From the NCBI GenBank assembly GCA_026390045.1, contig JAPLGR010000025.1, positions 1 through 10,507 on the forward strand: a DNA stretch of 10,507 bases. Direction: 5' to 3'. The position numbers and the translations under genes are program-made. Shown here piece after piece: positions 1-5,824 of this stretch (position 1 is the first letter of the stretch; every line of letters begins with the position of its first letter). This stretch comes from Chloroflexota bacterium. GTDB taxonomy: Bacteria; Chloroflexota; Anaerolineae; Anaerolineales; E44-bin32. Under the pieces are notes generated by a model. The model saw nothing but the letters and a program-made list of their open reading frames with translations, was not told the DNA's origin and searched no databases.

Positions 1-1
1 G

Positions 2-943
2 ATCGAGCTGGAGTGTTTCATCGTTGAAGATGAAGCGCGCGTTCTCGGGACCGCGCTCAAGGCCGGCGGCAAGCGGACCGAGGAACTCGGTCATGGCCGC
101 CGGGTCGACTCCGATCTGGTAGTGGCCCCCCTGGGAGTCCTGCACAAGGTTGAAGCGCAGCATGCCGGCCAGGGTGGGCGGGTCGAATGTCCATGGGCCG
201 GCACCGTCGGCGGTCAGTGTGAGTGGCTCGCTGAGGATGCGGCGTGCGATAGCCGCCTGTTCGGATGCGTCCAGGACAAGAGGCGGCGACTCTCGAACAA
301 CCAGCGGGAGTTCGGCATCATGCAGCTGGGCGACGCTCGGCTCCAGCACCATGAGCGTGGCGTCGATGTCAAGCTCGCGGCCGATCTGTCCGGGTTGCAC
401 GATGACCTCGAGCCCGTTGACCCCGAGCGTCGCCTCTAACTGCGGCTTGTCAATCGTCGCCGCCAGCGATTGCAGATACGCGGCGCCTTGTGCCTGGTCG
501 AAGACGATCACCGGGGCGATTTCGATGCCGACGACCCATGCGTCGACCTGTTCCTGTAGGCGAAGGCCGAGCGAACCGCGGCGGCCCACAGCCAGTGCCT
601 GATCGGCCATGGCTGCGCCGTCCAGGCGCACGCCGAGGTCGGACGGGTGCGCCGTCCAGATGTAGGCGCCGTCGCGCAAGGCCAGCAGGCCGGTCTGCGG
701 ATAGGGATAGGCGGCCGCAACCGTCTCCTGGATCTGTGCGGACGTCTTGCCGCTCAACGCCGCTTCGCCGGAATGCACGCCAGGGAGAGCCCGACCGACG
801 AAGACGACTCGCACGGCCAACAGGAAGAGCAACAGTGCGACGAGGAAAGAAGCGCCAGCCACGAAGGCGGCCAGCAACACGCGCGTCAGCAAGGTCAAAG
901 GATCGGCGGAGTTGCGGGGCAACAGCGAAGCGGTGCGCATCAT
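2..943 (-). CDS. VanW-family (YoaR-like) envelope protein, N-terminal part, cut by the window edge
   Basis: Open frame of 314 codons from a tandem ATG ATG, running off the left edge without a stop. Residues about 18-49 form one long hydrophobic segment after a short basic N-terminus, so a signal anchor is expected, with the rest outside the membrane. Two consecutive regions resemble the putative peptidoglycan-binding domain (PG_binding_4 type) that precedes VanW domains. The first includes the stretch around G188-R-E-L-D-I-D-A195. The second, about residues 230-314, ends in the characteristic N301-A-R-F-I-F-N-D-E-T-L-Q-L. In this family a VanW domain normally follows; it would lie outside the window. 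Function is poorly defined: VanW occurs in some glycopeptide-resistance clusters, but most relatives are general cell-envelope proteins. No good Shine-Dalgarno precedes the ATG; an in-frame GTG three codons upstream is an alternative start. Likely cotranscribed with or just downstream of the lipoprotein gene. Confidence 0.85.
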   Translation of the reverse strand, partial: MMRTASLLPRNSADPLTLLTRVLLAAFVAGASFLVALLLFLLAVRVVFVGRALPGVHSGEAALSGKTSAQIQETVAAAYPYPQTGLLALRDGAYIWTAHPSDLGVRLDGAAMADQALAVGRRGSLGLRLQEQVDAWVVGIEIAPVIVFDQAQGAAYLQSLAATIDKPQLEATLGVNGLEVIVQPGQIGRELDIDATLMVLEPSVAQLHDAELPLVVRESPPLVLDASEQAAIARRILSEPLTLTADGAGPWTFDPPTLAGMLRFNLVQDSQGGHYQIGVDPAAMTEFLGPLAAGLERGPENARFIFNDETLQLD

Positions 944-962
944 CGGACCCACAGGGAGGCGA

Positions 963-968
963 ATTCTA
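963..968 (-). promoter_or_regulatory. Possible -10 element (TAGAAT) upstream of the VanW-family gene
   Basis: The minus strand reads GGTAGAAT about 20 bases before the ATG at 943, giving 5 of 6 matches to TATAAT. No -35 match is visible at 17 bp spacing. If used, the leader would be only about 13 nt, which fits the absence of a Shine-Dalgarno. The same GGTAGAAT octamer occurs before the carboxypeptidase gene. Confidence 0.25.
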
Positions 969-982
969 CCATTCGCACCGAC

Positions 983-1012
983 GCTGGCCGGCGCCCGGGA
1001 GTTCCCGCCAGC
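983..1012 (-). other. Intergenic stem-loop after the lipoprotein stop
   Basis: Directly after the lipoprotein stop codon, GCTGGC (983-988) can pair with GCCAGC (1007-1012). The 18-base interval holds a second small pairing, CGGG (996-999) with CCCG (1004-1007), which is mutually exclusive at its last base. On the minus strand no run of T follows, so this is not a convincing intrinsic terminator. It may be a processing or attenuation hairpin, or chance in GC-rich DNA. Confidence 0.3.
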
Positions 1013-1939
1013 TCACCGCGCCAGATAGACGTCAACGCTGCTGTAATGCAGGATGCCGGGCGGGGAAATCGCCTGCTCATAGACGGCGATCCGGCCGTAC
1101 TGTGAATTCTCGAGGGTGTAGGGCACCTGGACTTCGAAGCTGCCGACTTCGCCGGGATTCGAGGTGGAGAGGGCTGCCGTGGCGGATCCAACGACGTTGC
1201 CGTTGCGGTCGAGCACCTCCACCACCAGCGGGCCGGGCGTGTCGAGCCAGCCGCCTCCGCGCACGGTGACCGGGCTGCCTCGGACATAGCCGTTGGCCCG
1301 CGGCGAGAAGATGGTGATCTTCTCTGCACCGCCGATCCCTGGGTAGACCAGCGCTGTCCCTGTCGTCAGCAAGACAACCGTCCGCGTGGTCAGATGGTCC
1401 ATCTGTCCATCGCGCGTGCTGAAGGTCATGACCTCCAGGCGGACGGTCTGGGCCACCCAGGGGAACGAGAACGTGAGGTCGGTGTAGATGCGCCCGGCGA
1501 GATCCGGCATGGCCTGCAGGAAGGTGGTTCGATCGGCGAGGATGTCGCCCTGCTCGCCGATCAAGCGCAGGCGGACACGCCCCTGAAAGCTCGGCCCGCC
1601 GAAGCCAGTGACGCGCAGCGGGCTGAGGGCTTGCGAGCCGGGGCCAGGCTCATAGATGGACAGGCGCTCCGCCGGCAAGCCGATGCTGGGAGTGGCGGGG
1701 ATCGGCGTTGGTGACGGGAGTGGAACATCGAGGACGATGGGCGGCGTAGCGTCTGTGTAAGGCGGTGGCGTGGGGCTTGCTGCAAGAGTCTCCGTCAGTG
1801 CGAGCGTCGGCGGAACCACACTGGGTGTGGAATCGGCAAGCAGGGGCGGGGCGCCGCATGCGCCCAGCAGTCCGGCGAGAAGGACGAGCCTCCAAGCGCG
1901 GGACGGTCGGATCCATTGCGGGGGCAGGTGCTCAGGCAA
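1013..1939 (-). CDS. Lipoprotein with two Gmad2 (spore-germination Ig-like) domains
   Basis: Predicted 308-residue exported lipoprotein. The start chosen is TTG at 1939: it places a short basic region (R11, R14, R17), the hydrophobic stretch LVLLAGLLGA and a lipobox ending at C28 near the N-terminus, and GGGGA lies about 6 bases upstream. An in-frame ATG at 2056 would add 39 residues with no signal character that overlap the neighbouring ORF. After C28 comes a Thr/Pro-rich linker to about residue 90, typical of a tether on the outer face of the membrane. Two tandem Ig-like beta domains follow (about 92-192 and 207-306), each opening with I-x-x-P and carrying the Gmad2-like pattern of S-P-L/V-x-V-x-G, then V-x-L-x-D/G-x-x-G-x-V/I. 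Gmad2 was named from spore germination proteins but is widespread in non-sporulating bacteria, usually as an accessory or binding module. The ligand is unknown. The gene lies 69 bp before the VanW-family gene. Confidence 0.78.
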   Translation of the reverse strand: MPEHLPPQWIRPSRAWRLVLLAGLLGACGAPPLLADSTPSVVPPTLALTETLAASPTPPPYTDATPPIVLDVPLPSPTPIPATPSIGLPAERLSIYEPGPGSQALSPLRVTGFGGPSFQGRVRLRLIGEQGDILADRTTFLQAMPDLAGRIYTDLTFSFPWVAQTVRLEVMTFSTRDGQMDHLTTRTVVLLTTGTALVYPGIGGAEKITIFSPRANGYVRGSPVTVRGGGWLDTPGPLVVEVLDRNGNVVGSATAALSTSNPGEVGSFEVQVPYTLENSQYGRIAVYEQAISPPGILHYSSVDVYLAR

Positions 1940-2111
1940 GCAGTTCCCCGAAACCCAGCTTGTGGATCGCGCGGCGGATGACCTCGTCGGCGAATCCTCT
2001 TGTGCCGAGATTGCCTCCGATGTGCGGCGTGGCGATGCCCTCGGCCAGTGTGTCAATCCTGGTCTGGTCGCCGTCGAGCACGACCATCGTGCGACCGCGT
2101 GGGTCGGTCAT
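1932..2111 (-). CDS. Small hypothetical protein, 59 residues
   Basis: ATG at 2111 with GGAG eight bases upstream (2120-2123 on the plus strand), stop TGA at 1934-1932. The codons show the same strong G/C third-position preference as neighbouring genes. The protein is soluble and charged, with no membrane segment or cysteine. Its second half, from E24-G-I-A-T-P-H-I-G-G to the C-terminus, loosely resembles the C-terminal tail of isopropylmalate/isocitrate dehydrogenases (pattern G-x-x-T-x-D-L-G-G, then T-x-E-F), so it could be a remnant or fragment; that resemblance is weak. The 3' end overlaps the TTG start of the lipoprotein by 8 bases, which implies translational coupling. It lies 51 bp after the carboxypeptidase stop and in the same frame. 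I do not recognise a function. It could also be untranslated spacer. Confidence 0.5.
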   Translation of the reverse strand: MTDPRGRTMVVLDGDQTRIDTLAEGIATPHIGGNLGTRGFADEVIRRAIHKLGFGELLA

Positions 2112-2119
2112 GCGATGTG

Positions 2120-2123
2120 CTCC
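2120..2123 (-). promoter_or_regulatory. Ribosome binding site of the 59-residue ORF
   Basis: GGAG on the minus strand with 8 bases to the ATG at 2111. This supports translation of the small ORF as a unit separate from the upstream carboxypeptidase. Confidence 0.45.
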
Positions 2124-2162
2124 GGCCCGTGCCGGGCCATGAGCGGCCTCAGCCTGTCGAGG

Positions 2163-3671
2163 CTAGTGAAGCTCATACACCTCGCCGAACTTGGCCCGCA
2201 GGTAGCGCAGGTACGGCTCGGGGGTCAATCCCTGGCCCGTGACGCGCTGCAGCAGCTCCACTGGATAATATCTGGCCCCGTGACGATGGACGTTCTCGCG
2301 CAGCCAGGTGAGCAACCCGCCGAACTCGGCCCGCTCGATCTGGGTTGCTAGGTCGGGGATGTCCTTGTTGATCCGCTCCCACAGCTGCGCCGCCACCAGG
2401 TTTCCCATGGCGTAGGTGGGGAAGTAGCCAAAGCCGCCGAAGCTCCAGTGGACATCCTGCAGCACACCCTTGGCGTCGTTGGGCGGTGTGATCCCCAGGT
2501 AGTCGCGCATGCGCGTGTTCCACGCCTCGGGCAGATCTTTCACCGCCAGCGTCCCGCTCATCAGCTCCAGCTCGAGTTCGAATCGGAGCATGATGTGCAG
2601 GTTGTAGGTCGCCTCGTCAGCGTCGACGCGAATCAGCGAGGGCTCAACCTTGTTGACCGCGCGGTAGAAGTCAGCCAGCTTCACCTTGCCCAGCGCGTCG
2701 GGGAACAGTCCCTGTAGCCGGGGGTAGAACGCAACCCAGAATGGACGGCTCCGCCCGACGAAGTTCTCCCACATGCGTGATTGCGACTCGTGGATCGCCA
2801 TCGAGGTCCCGGTGGCGAGCGACGTTCGCTCGAGGCCGGGTGCGATCCCTTGCTCGTAGAGGGCGTGGCCGCACTCATGGATCGTGCTGAAGATAGCGTC
2901 GTTGAAGAACCCGGCGTCATAGCGCGTTGTGATGCGGACGTCGTCGAGGCTGAAAGAGGTGGTGAAGGGATGGACGGCCTTGTCCAGGCGTCCGCGCTTG
3001 AAGTCGTATCCCAGCTTCGTGATCACCTCGACCCCGAACTGTCGCTGCTTCTCGACATCGAAGGCCTGGCGGACAGGACCGTCGCTCACGGGCCGTCCAC
3101 GTTCCTTCGTGGCGCGCACCAGCTCGACCTGTTGGGGACGGAGGACATCGAAGACCTCCTTCACCTGGCGTGTCGGCATCCCCGGCTCGAAGTCGTCGAT
3201 CAGCGGATCGTAGATGTGTTCGTAGGGCTGGAAGAACTCCGCGTAGTCTCGCTTGAGGCGCACAATGGTTTCTAGGGCGGGCTTGAATTGCGCGAAATCG
3301 GCCTCGGCGCGCGCCTTCTCCCAGATGGGATGGGCCCTTCCAGTCTCCAAGCTGAACTCAGAGACCCATTCGGAGGGGACGCGGCGCTGCTTGTTGAAAT
3401 CGCGCGCCGTCCGGCGGACGAGCGCCGCGTCGTCGTTCTCGAGGGGCAGGCCGGCCACCTCGGCTTGGGCTGCCTGCAGCGCAGCGCCGAACTCGTCACA
3501 CACGAACTTGTCATGGGACAGACGGCTGAGGGTCGACAGCTGCTGGGCGCGCGCCTCGGCACCGCCCGGCGGCATATAGGTCTGCTGATCCCAGCCCAGG
3601 AGGGCCGAGGCGTGGTCTAGATCCAGGATTTCGCCCAGCAATTTGCACAATCGATCGGTTTTTGCTCCCAT
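2163..3671 (-). CDS. Carboxypeptidase Taq, M32 family metallopeptidase
   Basis: A 502-residue protein, the normal length for M32. It removes C-terminal amino acids from peptides using one divalent metal (Zn or Co) and is normally a cytoplasmic homodimer (EC 3.4.17.19). The zinc motif HECGH is at residues 265-269, with H265 and H269 as ligands and E266 as catalytic base. The third ligand is E295 in the family-specific HES-x-SRMWEN segment (294-302). Other M32 hallmarks are W27-D28 near the N-terminus, H234-P-F, the D244-V-R-I-T248 substrate-binding motif, and R348-V-D-A-D-E353 followed by TYNLHI. All key residues are present, so it should be active. The start is the ATG at 3671, preceded by AGAAGGAG with seven bases of spacing. 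It has its own 197-bp upstream gap and is probably the head of the unit that includes the small ORF and lipoprotein. Confidence 0.96.
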   Translation of the reverse strand: MGAKTDRLCKLLGEILDLDHASALLGWDQQTYMPPGGAEARAQQLSTLSRLSHDKFVCDEFGAALQAAQAEVAGLPLENDDAALVRRTARDFNKQRRVPSEWVSEFSLETGRAHPIWEKARAEADFAQFKPALETIVRLKRDYAEFFQPYEHIYDPLIDDFEPGMPTRQVKEVFDVLRPQQVELVRATKERGRPVSDGPVRQAFDVEKQRQFGVEVITKLGYDFKRGRLDKAVHPFTTSFSLDDVRITTRYDAGFFNDAIFSTIHECGHALYEQGIAPGLERTSLATGTSMAIHESQSRMWENFVGRSRPFWVAFYPRLQGLFPDALGKVKLADFYRAVNKVEPSLIRVDADEATYNLHIMLRFELELELMSGTLAVKDLPEAWNTRMRDYLGITPPNDAKGVLQDVHWSFGGFGYFPTYAMGNLVAAQLWERINKDIPDLATQIERAEFGGLLTWLRENVHRHGARYYPVELLQRVTGQGLTPEPYLRYLRAKFGEVYELH

Positions 3672-3678
3672 GCGTATT

Positions 3679-3686
3679 CTCCTTCT
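3679..3686 (-). promoter_or_regulatory. Strong Shine-Dalgarno of the carboxypeptidase gene
   Basis: AGAAGGAG on the minus strand, ending 7 bases before the ATG at 3671. It is the best ribosome binding site in the window and fixes this start. Confidence 0.85.
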
Positions 3687-3786
3687 GTGGCCCTATGGTC
3701 CGAGGTCGAGGCTGTCTGTTGCGGTGCGCCCTGGCCGGATCGGATCGCGGCCTCGGGTGCGCCGGGCTCGTCGAGTGAATGGCCTG

Positions 3787-3792
3787 ATTCTA
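3787..3792 (-). promoter_or_regulatory. Possible -10 element (TAGAAT) for the carboxypeptidase gene
   Basis: The 197-bp gap 3672-3868 holds no convincing gene. On the minus strand it contains GGGTAGAAT, 115 bases before the start codon. No clear -35 box is seen at the usual distance, so the call rests on the hexamer, on the gap, and on the same GGTAGAAT octamer occurring upstream of the VanW-family gene. Confidence 0.25.
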
Positions 3793-3868
3793 CCCTGTCG
3801 CCCTTGCTGCTGCCGGAACCAGAGGCGCGGGAGGAATCCGCAATGACGAGAGACACGCGAGGGTGGGA

Positions 3869-4441
3869 TCAGGCCGACTCGCGCCACTTCTCGCGCAATA
3901 CGCCGTACACCTCCATGTCGTCGACCACACCCCACTTGACGTTGTGATGCCGGAGCGTGCCCTCGTGTCGCATGCCGGCCTTCTGCATCACCCGCCCGGA
4001 TGCTGCATTGCGCCCGTCGTGCTGAGCGAACACGCGACGCAGTCCGAGGTCCTCGAAGGCGAAGCGCACCACGGCCCACGCTGCCTCGGTGCAGTAGCCG
4101 TGGTTCCAGTAGGGCTTGCCGACCCAGTACCCGAGCTCGGTGCGCTGCATCTCAGTGTTGATCTCCAGCCCGATGCACCCGAGCAGTGCGCCGTCGTCGC
4201 GGCGGGTGATGGCGAAGGTGACGCTTTCCCCGCTGGCGAACCGATTGGGGTGCGATGCAATCCATGTCTCAGCGGCCCCGTCGGGATAAGGGTGAGGGAT
4301 AGTGGCCGTGGTCTCGGCAATGGCGCGATCGCCGGCCAGGCGCTGAACTTCGGGAGCATCAGCGAGCCGAAAGGGCCGCAGGATCAACCGCTCTGTCTCC
4401 AGCGTTGGCTGCACGCCCGCCGGAACCGGGGGATTGCTCAT
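3869..4441 (-). CDS. GNAT-family N-acetyltransferase, RimJ/RimL type
   Basis: A 190-residue protein, the usual length for single-domain GNAT enzymes of the Acetyltransf_3 group. The N-terminal signature T14-E-T-E-R-L-I-L-R-P-F is typical of RimJ/RimL-like proteins. The acetyl-CoA pyrophosphate loop is E102-L-G-Y-W-V-G, then W112-N-H-G-Y-C-T-E. The third loop position that is often R/K-G-x-G is H-G-Y here, within normal variation. Near the C-terminus N145-x-A-S-x-x-V-M-x-K-A-G-M is the conserved strand-helix that closes the cofactor site. Family members acetylate ribosomal protein N-termini, other proteins or small amines; the substrate cannot be read from sequence. The start is ATG 4441 with GGAGG seven bases upstream (4449-4453). 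It is transcribed divergently from wecC; the longer open frame upstream is antisense to wecC and not credible. Confidence 0.9.
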   Translation of the reverse strand: MSNPPVPAGVQPTLETERLILRPFRLADAPEVQRLAGDRAIAETTATIPHPYPDGAAETWIASHPNRFASGESVTFAITRRDDGALLGCIGLEINTEMQRTELGYWVGKPYWNHGYCTEAAWAVVRFAFEDLGLRRVFAQHDGRNAASGRVMQKAGMRHEGTLRHHNVKWGVVDDMEVYGVLREKWRESA

Positions 4442-4448
4442 GGCACGA

Positions 4449-4453
4449 CCTCC
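4449..4453 (-). promoter_or_regulatory. Ribosome binding site of the acetyltransferase gene
   Basis: GGAGG on the minus strand, 7 bases before the ATG at 4441. It decides between this start and much longer in-frame extensions that run antisense through wecC. Confidence 0.75.
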
Positions 4454-4475
4454 AGGCTGACCAGCGTGGAGTGTA

Positions 4476-4488
4476 GCGCATGCTGCGC
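4476..4488. repeat. Short perfect inverted repeat in the divergent spacer
   Basis: GCGCA (4476-4480), TGC, TGCGC (4484-4488), roughly in the middle of the 99-bp spacer between the divergent acetyltransferase and wecC genes. Its placement suits a regulator site for either promoter, but the arms are only 5 bp and GC-rich, so chance is quite possible. Confidence 0.2.
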
Positions 4489-4509
4489 CACCCGCCGGTG
4501 CGGTTGTGG

Positions 4510-4515
4510 GATAAT
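4510..4515 (+). promoter_or_regulatory. Possible -10 element (GATAAT) of the polysaccharide operon
   Basis: TGTGGGATAATGGG lies in the divergent spacer; GATAAT matches TATAAT at 5 of 6 positions. Transcription would begin near 4521-4523, leaving a leader of about 20 nt that contains the GAGGGA ribosome binding site and the GTG at 4541. The upstream in-frame ATG (4514) would fall inside the hexamer, which argues against its use. No -35 box is evident at 17 bp. Confidence 0.35.
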
Positions 4516-4529
4516 GGGAAGCCATCCGC

Positions 4530-4535
4530 GAGGGA
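4530..4535 (+). promoter_or_regulatory. Ribosome binding site deciding the wecC GTG start
   Basis: GAGGGA five bases before GTG 4541. The competing ATG at 4514 has no comparable site and overlaps the presumed -10 element. Confidence 0.5.
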
Positions 4536-4540
4536 AGCAC

Positions 4541-5824
4541 GTGCGTTTCGAAACGATCTGTGTCCTCGGGCTGGGCTACATCGGGCTGCCAACCGCCAGC
4601 ATCTTCGCCAGCAATGGCCTGAAGGTCACCGGCGTCGATGTCAACGAGCGCATTCTGACTAGCCTGCGGCAGGGCGAGCCGCACATCGAAGAGCCGGGGC
4701 TGCGCGCGCTGGTCCAGGCGGCGCTGGCCTCCGGGAACCTGAGCATCGCCGCGCAGCCGAAACCTGCGGATGCGTTCCTGATCGCCGTGCCGACGCCGGT
4801 GCGCGAGGACAAGGGCGCCGACCTGAGCGCTGTGACCACCGCAGCGGAATCGATCGTGCCCCACCTGCGGCGTGGCAATCTGGTCGTGCTCGAGTCCACC
4901 TCGCCGCCGCGGACGACGGTTGACGTCGTGGCGCCGATTGTGGAACGCTCAGGACTGCGCGCCGGCGCCGACTTCCACCTGGCATATTCGCCTGAACGCG
5001 TCCTGCCTGGCCAGATTCTGCGCGAGCTGGTCGAGAACGCACGAGTGATCGGCGGGATCGATAGCGCCTCGTCGGAGGCCGGCCGCGATCTGTATTCCGC
5101 CTTCGTGCGCGGTGAGATCGTCCTCACCGACGCTACGACAGCCGAGATGGTCAAGCTGATGGAGAACACCTACCGAGACATCAGCATCGCCGCGGCGAAT
5201 GAGTTCTCGCGGCTGGCCGAACGTTTTGGCATTGATGTCTGGGAGGCGATTGCCATCGCCAATCGGCATCCGCGAATCAAGATCCTGCGGCCCGGCCCGG
5301 GTGTGGGCGGGCACTGTATCAGCGTCGATCCGTGGTTCCTGGTGGAATCGGCGCCCGAAATCACACCGCTCATCCGGCAGGCGCGGCTGGTGAACGACGG
5401 GCAGCCGGCATTTGCGGCCGGCTTGATCGAGCGGTCGCTCGGCGGCCTGCGCGGCCGAACGATTGCCGCACTTGGGCTGGCCTACAAGCCTGACGTGGAT
5501 GACTTGCGCGAGAGCCCGGCCATCGATGTTGCTCGGCAGCTGGCCATGGGCGGGGCGCAGGTGAAGACCTTCGATCCTTATGCGGTGGAGGCGGCAGTCC
5601 CCGGATGCACAGCGGCGCCGTCGCTGGACGCGGCTCTGAAAGATGCCGAGGCGATCGTGCTCCTTGTCGATCACCGCGCCTTCGTCGACCTTGATCCGAT
5701 GCAGGTGGCCGCCAGCATGCCGGGACGCGTGGCGGTGGACACGCGCGGACGCTGGGATCGCGCGCGCTGGGCGGGAGCCGGCTTCCGTCTGCATGTGTTG
5801 GGAGCAGGCGAGAGCCATGGCTGA
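4541..5824 (+). CDS. wecC: UDP-N-acetyl-D-mannosamine dehydrogenase (UDP-ManNAcA synthesis)
   Basis: A 427-residue NAD-dependent nucleotide-sugar dehydrogenase, full length for the family. It performs the two-step four-electron oxidation of C6 of UDP-ManNAc to UDP-ManNAcA in the cytoplasm. The N-terminal Rossmann motif is G10-L-G-Y-I-G15. Y149-S-P-E-R-V-L-P-G and the R-V-I-G-G that follows line the active site. The central domain has E202-M-V-K205-L-M-E-N209, and the catalytic cysteine is C259 in G254-V-G-G-H-C-I-S-V-D-P-W. His before Cys, and SVDPWF after it, mark the UDP-HexNAc branch (WecC/WbpA-like); UDP-glucose dehydrogenases have GGSC. The C-terminal UDP-binding domain has Y315-K-P-D-V-D-D-L-R-E-S. 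The start is GTG 4541 with GAGGGA five bases upstream; an ATG at 4514 adds nine residues. UDP-GlcNAcA synthesis remains possible, but the adjacent epimerase favours ManNAc. Confidence 0.9.
   Translation: MRFETICVLGLGYIGLPTASIFASNGLKVTGVDVNERILTSLRQGEPHIEEPGLRALVQAALASGNLSIAAQPKPADAFLIAVPTPVREDKGADLSAVTTAAESIVPHLRRGNLVVLESTSPPRTTVDVVAPIVERSGLRAGADFHLAYSPERVLPGQILRELVENARVIGGIDSASSEAGRDLYSAFVRGEIVLTDATTAEMVKLMENTYRDISIAAANEFSRLAERFGIDVWEAIAIANRHPRIKILRPGPGVGGHCISVDPWFLVESAPEITPLIRQARLVNDGQPAFAAGLIERSLGGLRGRTIAALGLAYKPDVDDLRESPAIDVARQLAMGGAQVKTFDPYAVEAAVPGCTAAPSLDAALKDAEAIVLLVDHRAFVDLDPMQVAASMPGRVAVDTRGRWDRARWAGAGFRLHVLGAGESHG

Noticed and set aside
490..1269. Plus-strand ORF of 259 codons rich in Arg and Pro
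   Set aside because: Its composition is typical of the shadow of GC-rich coding sequence, and it is antisense to the VanW-family and lipoprotein genes.
1940..2056. Longer N-terminus of the Gmad2 lipoprotein from ATG 2056
   Set aside because: The added 39 residues overlap the small ORF, lack signal-peptide character and would bury the lipobox at about residue 67.
2146..2163. Inverted repeat GCCTC / GAGGC at the carboxypeptidase stop as a terminator
   Set aside because: Only a 5-bp stem with an 8-base loop and no T-run on either strand.
3617..3856. Minus-strand ORF of 79 codons across the gap upstream of the carboxypeptidase
   Set aside because: It overlaps the carboxypeptidase start in another frame, has low-complexity Ser/Gly content and no ribosome binding site.
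3863..4540. In-frame open extension of 226 codons upstream of the wecC start
   Set aside because: It runs antisense through the acetyltransferase gene, which has full GNAT motifs and its own ribosome binding site. The wecC Rossmann motif begins correctly six residues after the GTG at 4541.
4442..4864. In-frame extension upstream of the acetyltransferase (to 331 residues)
   Set aside because: It is antisense to wecC and has no GNAT-like content; the ATG at 4441 has GGAGG at ideal spacing.
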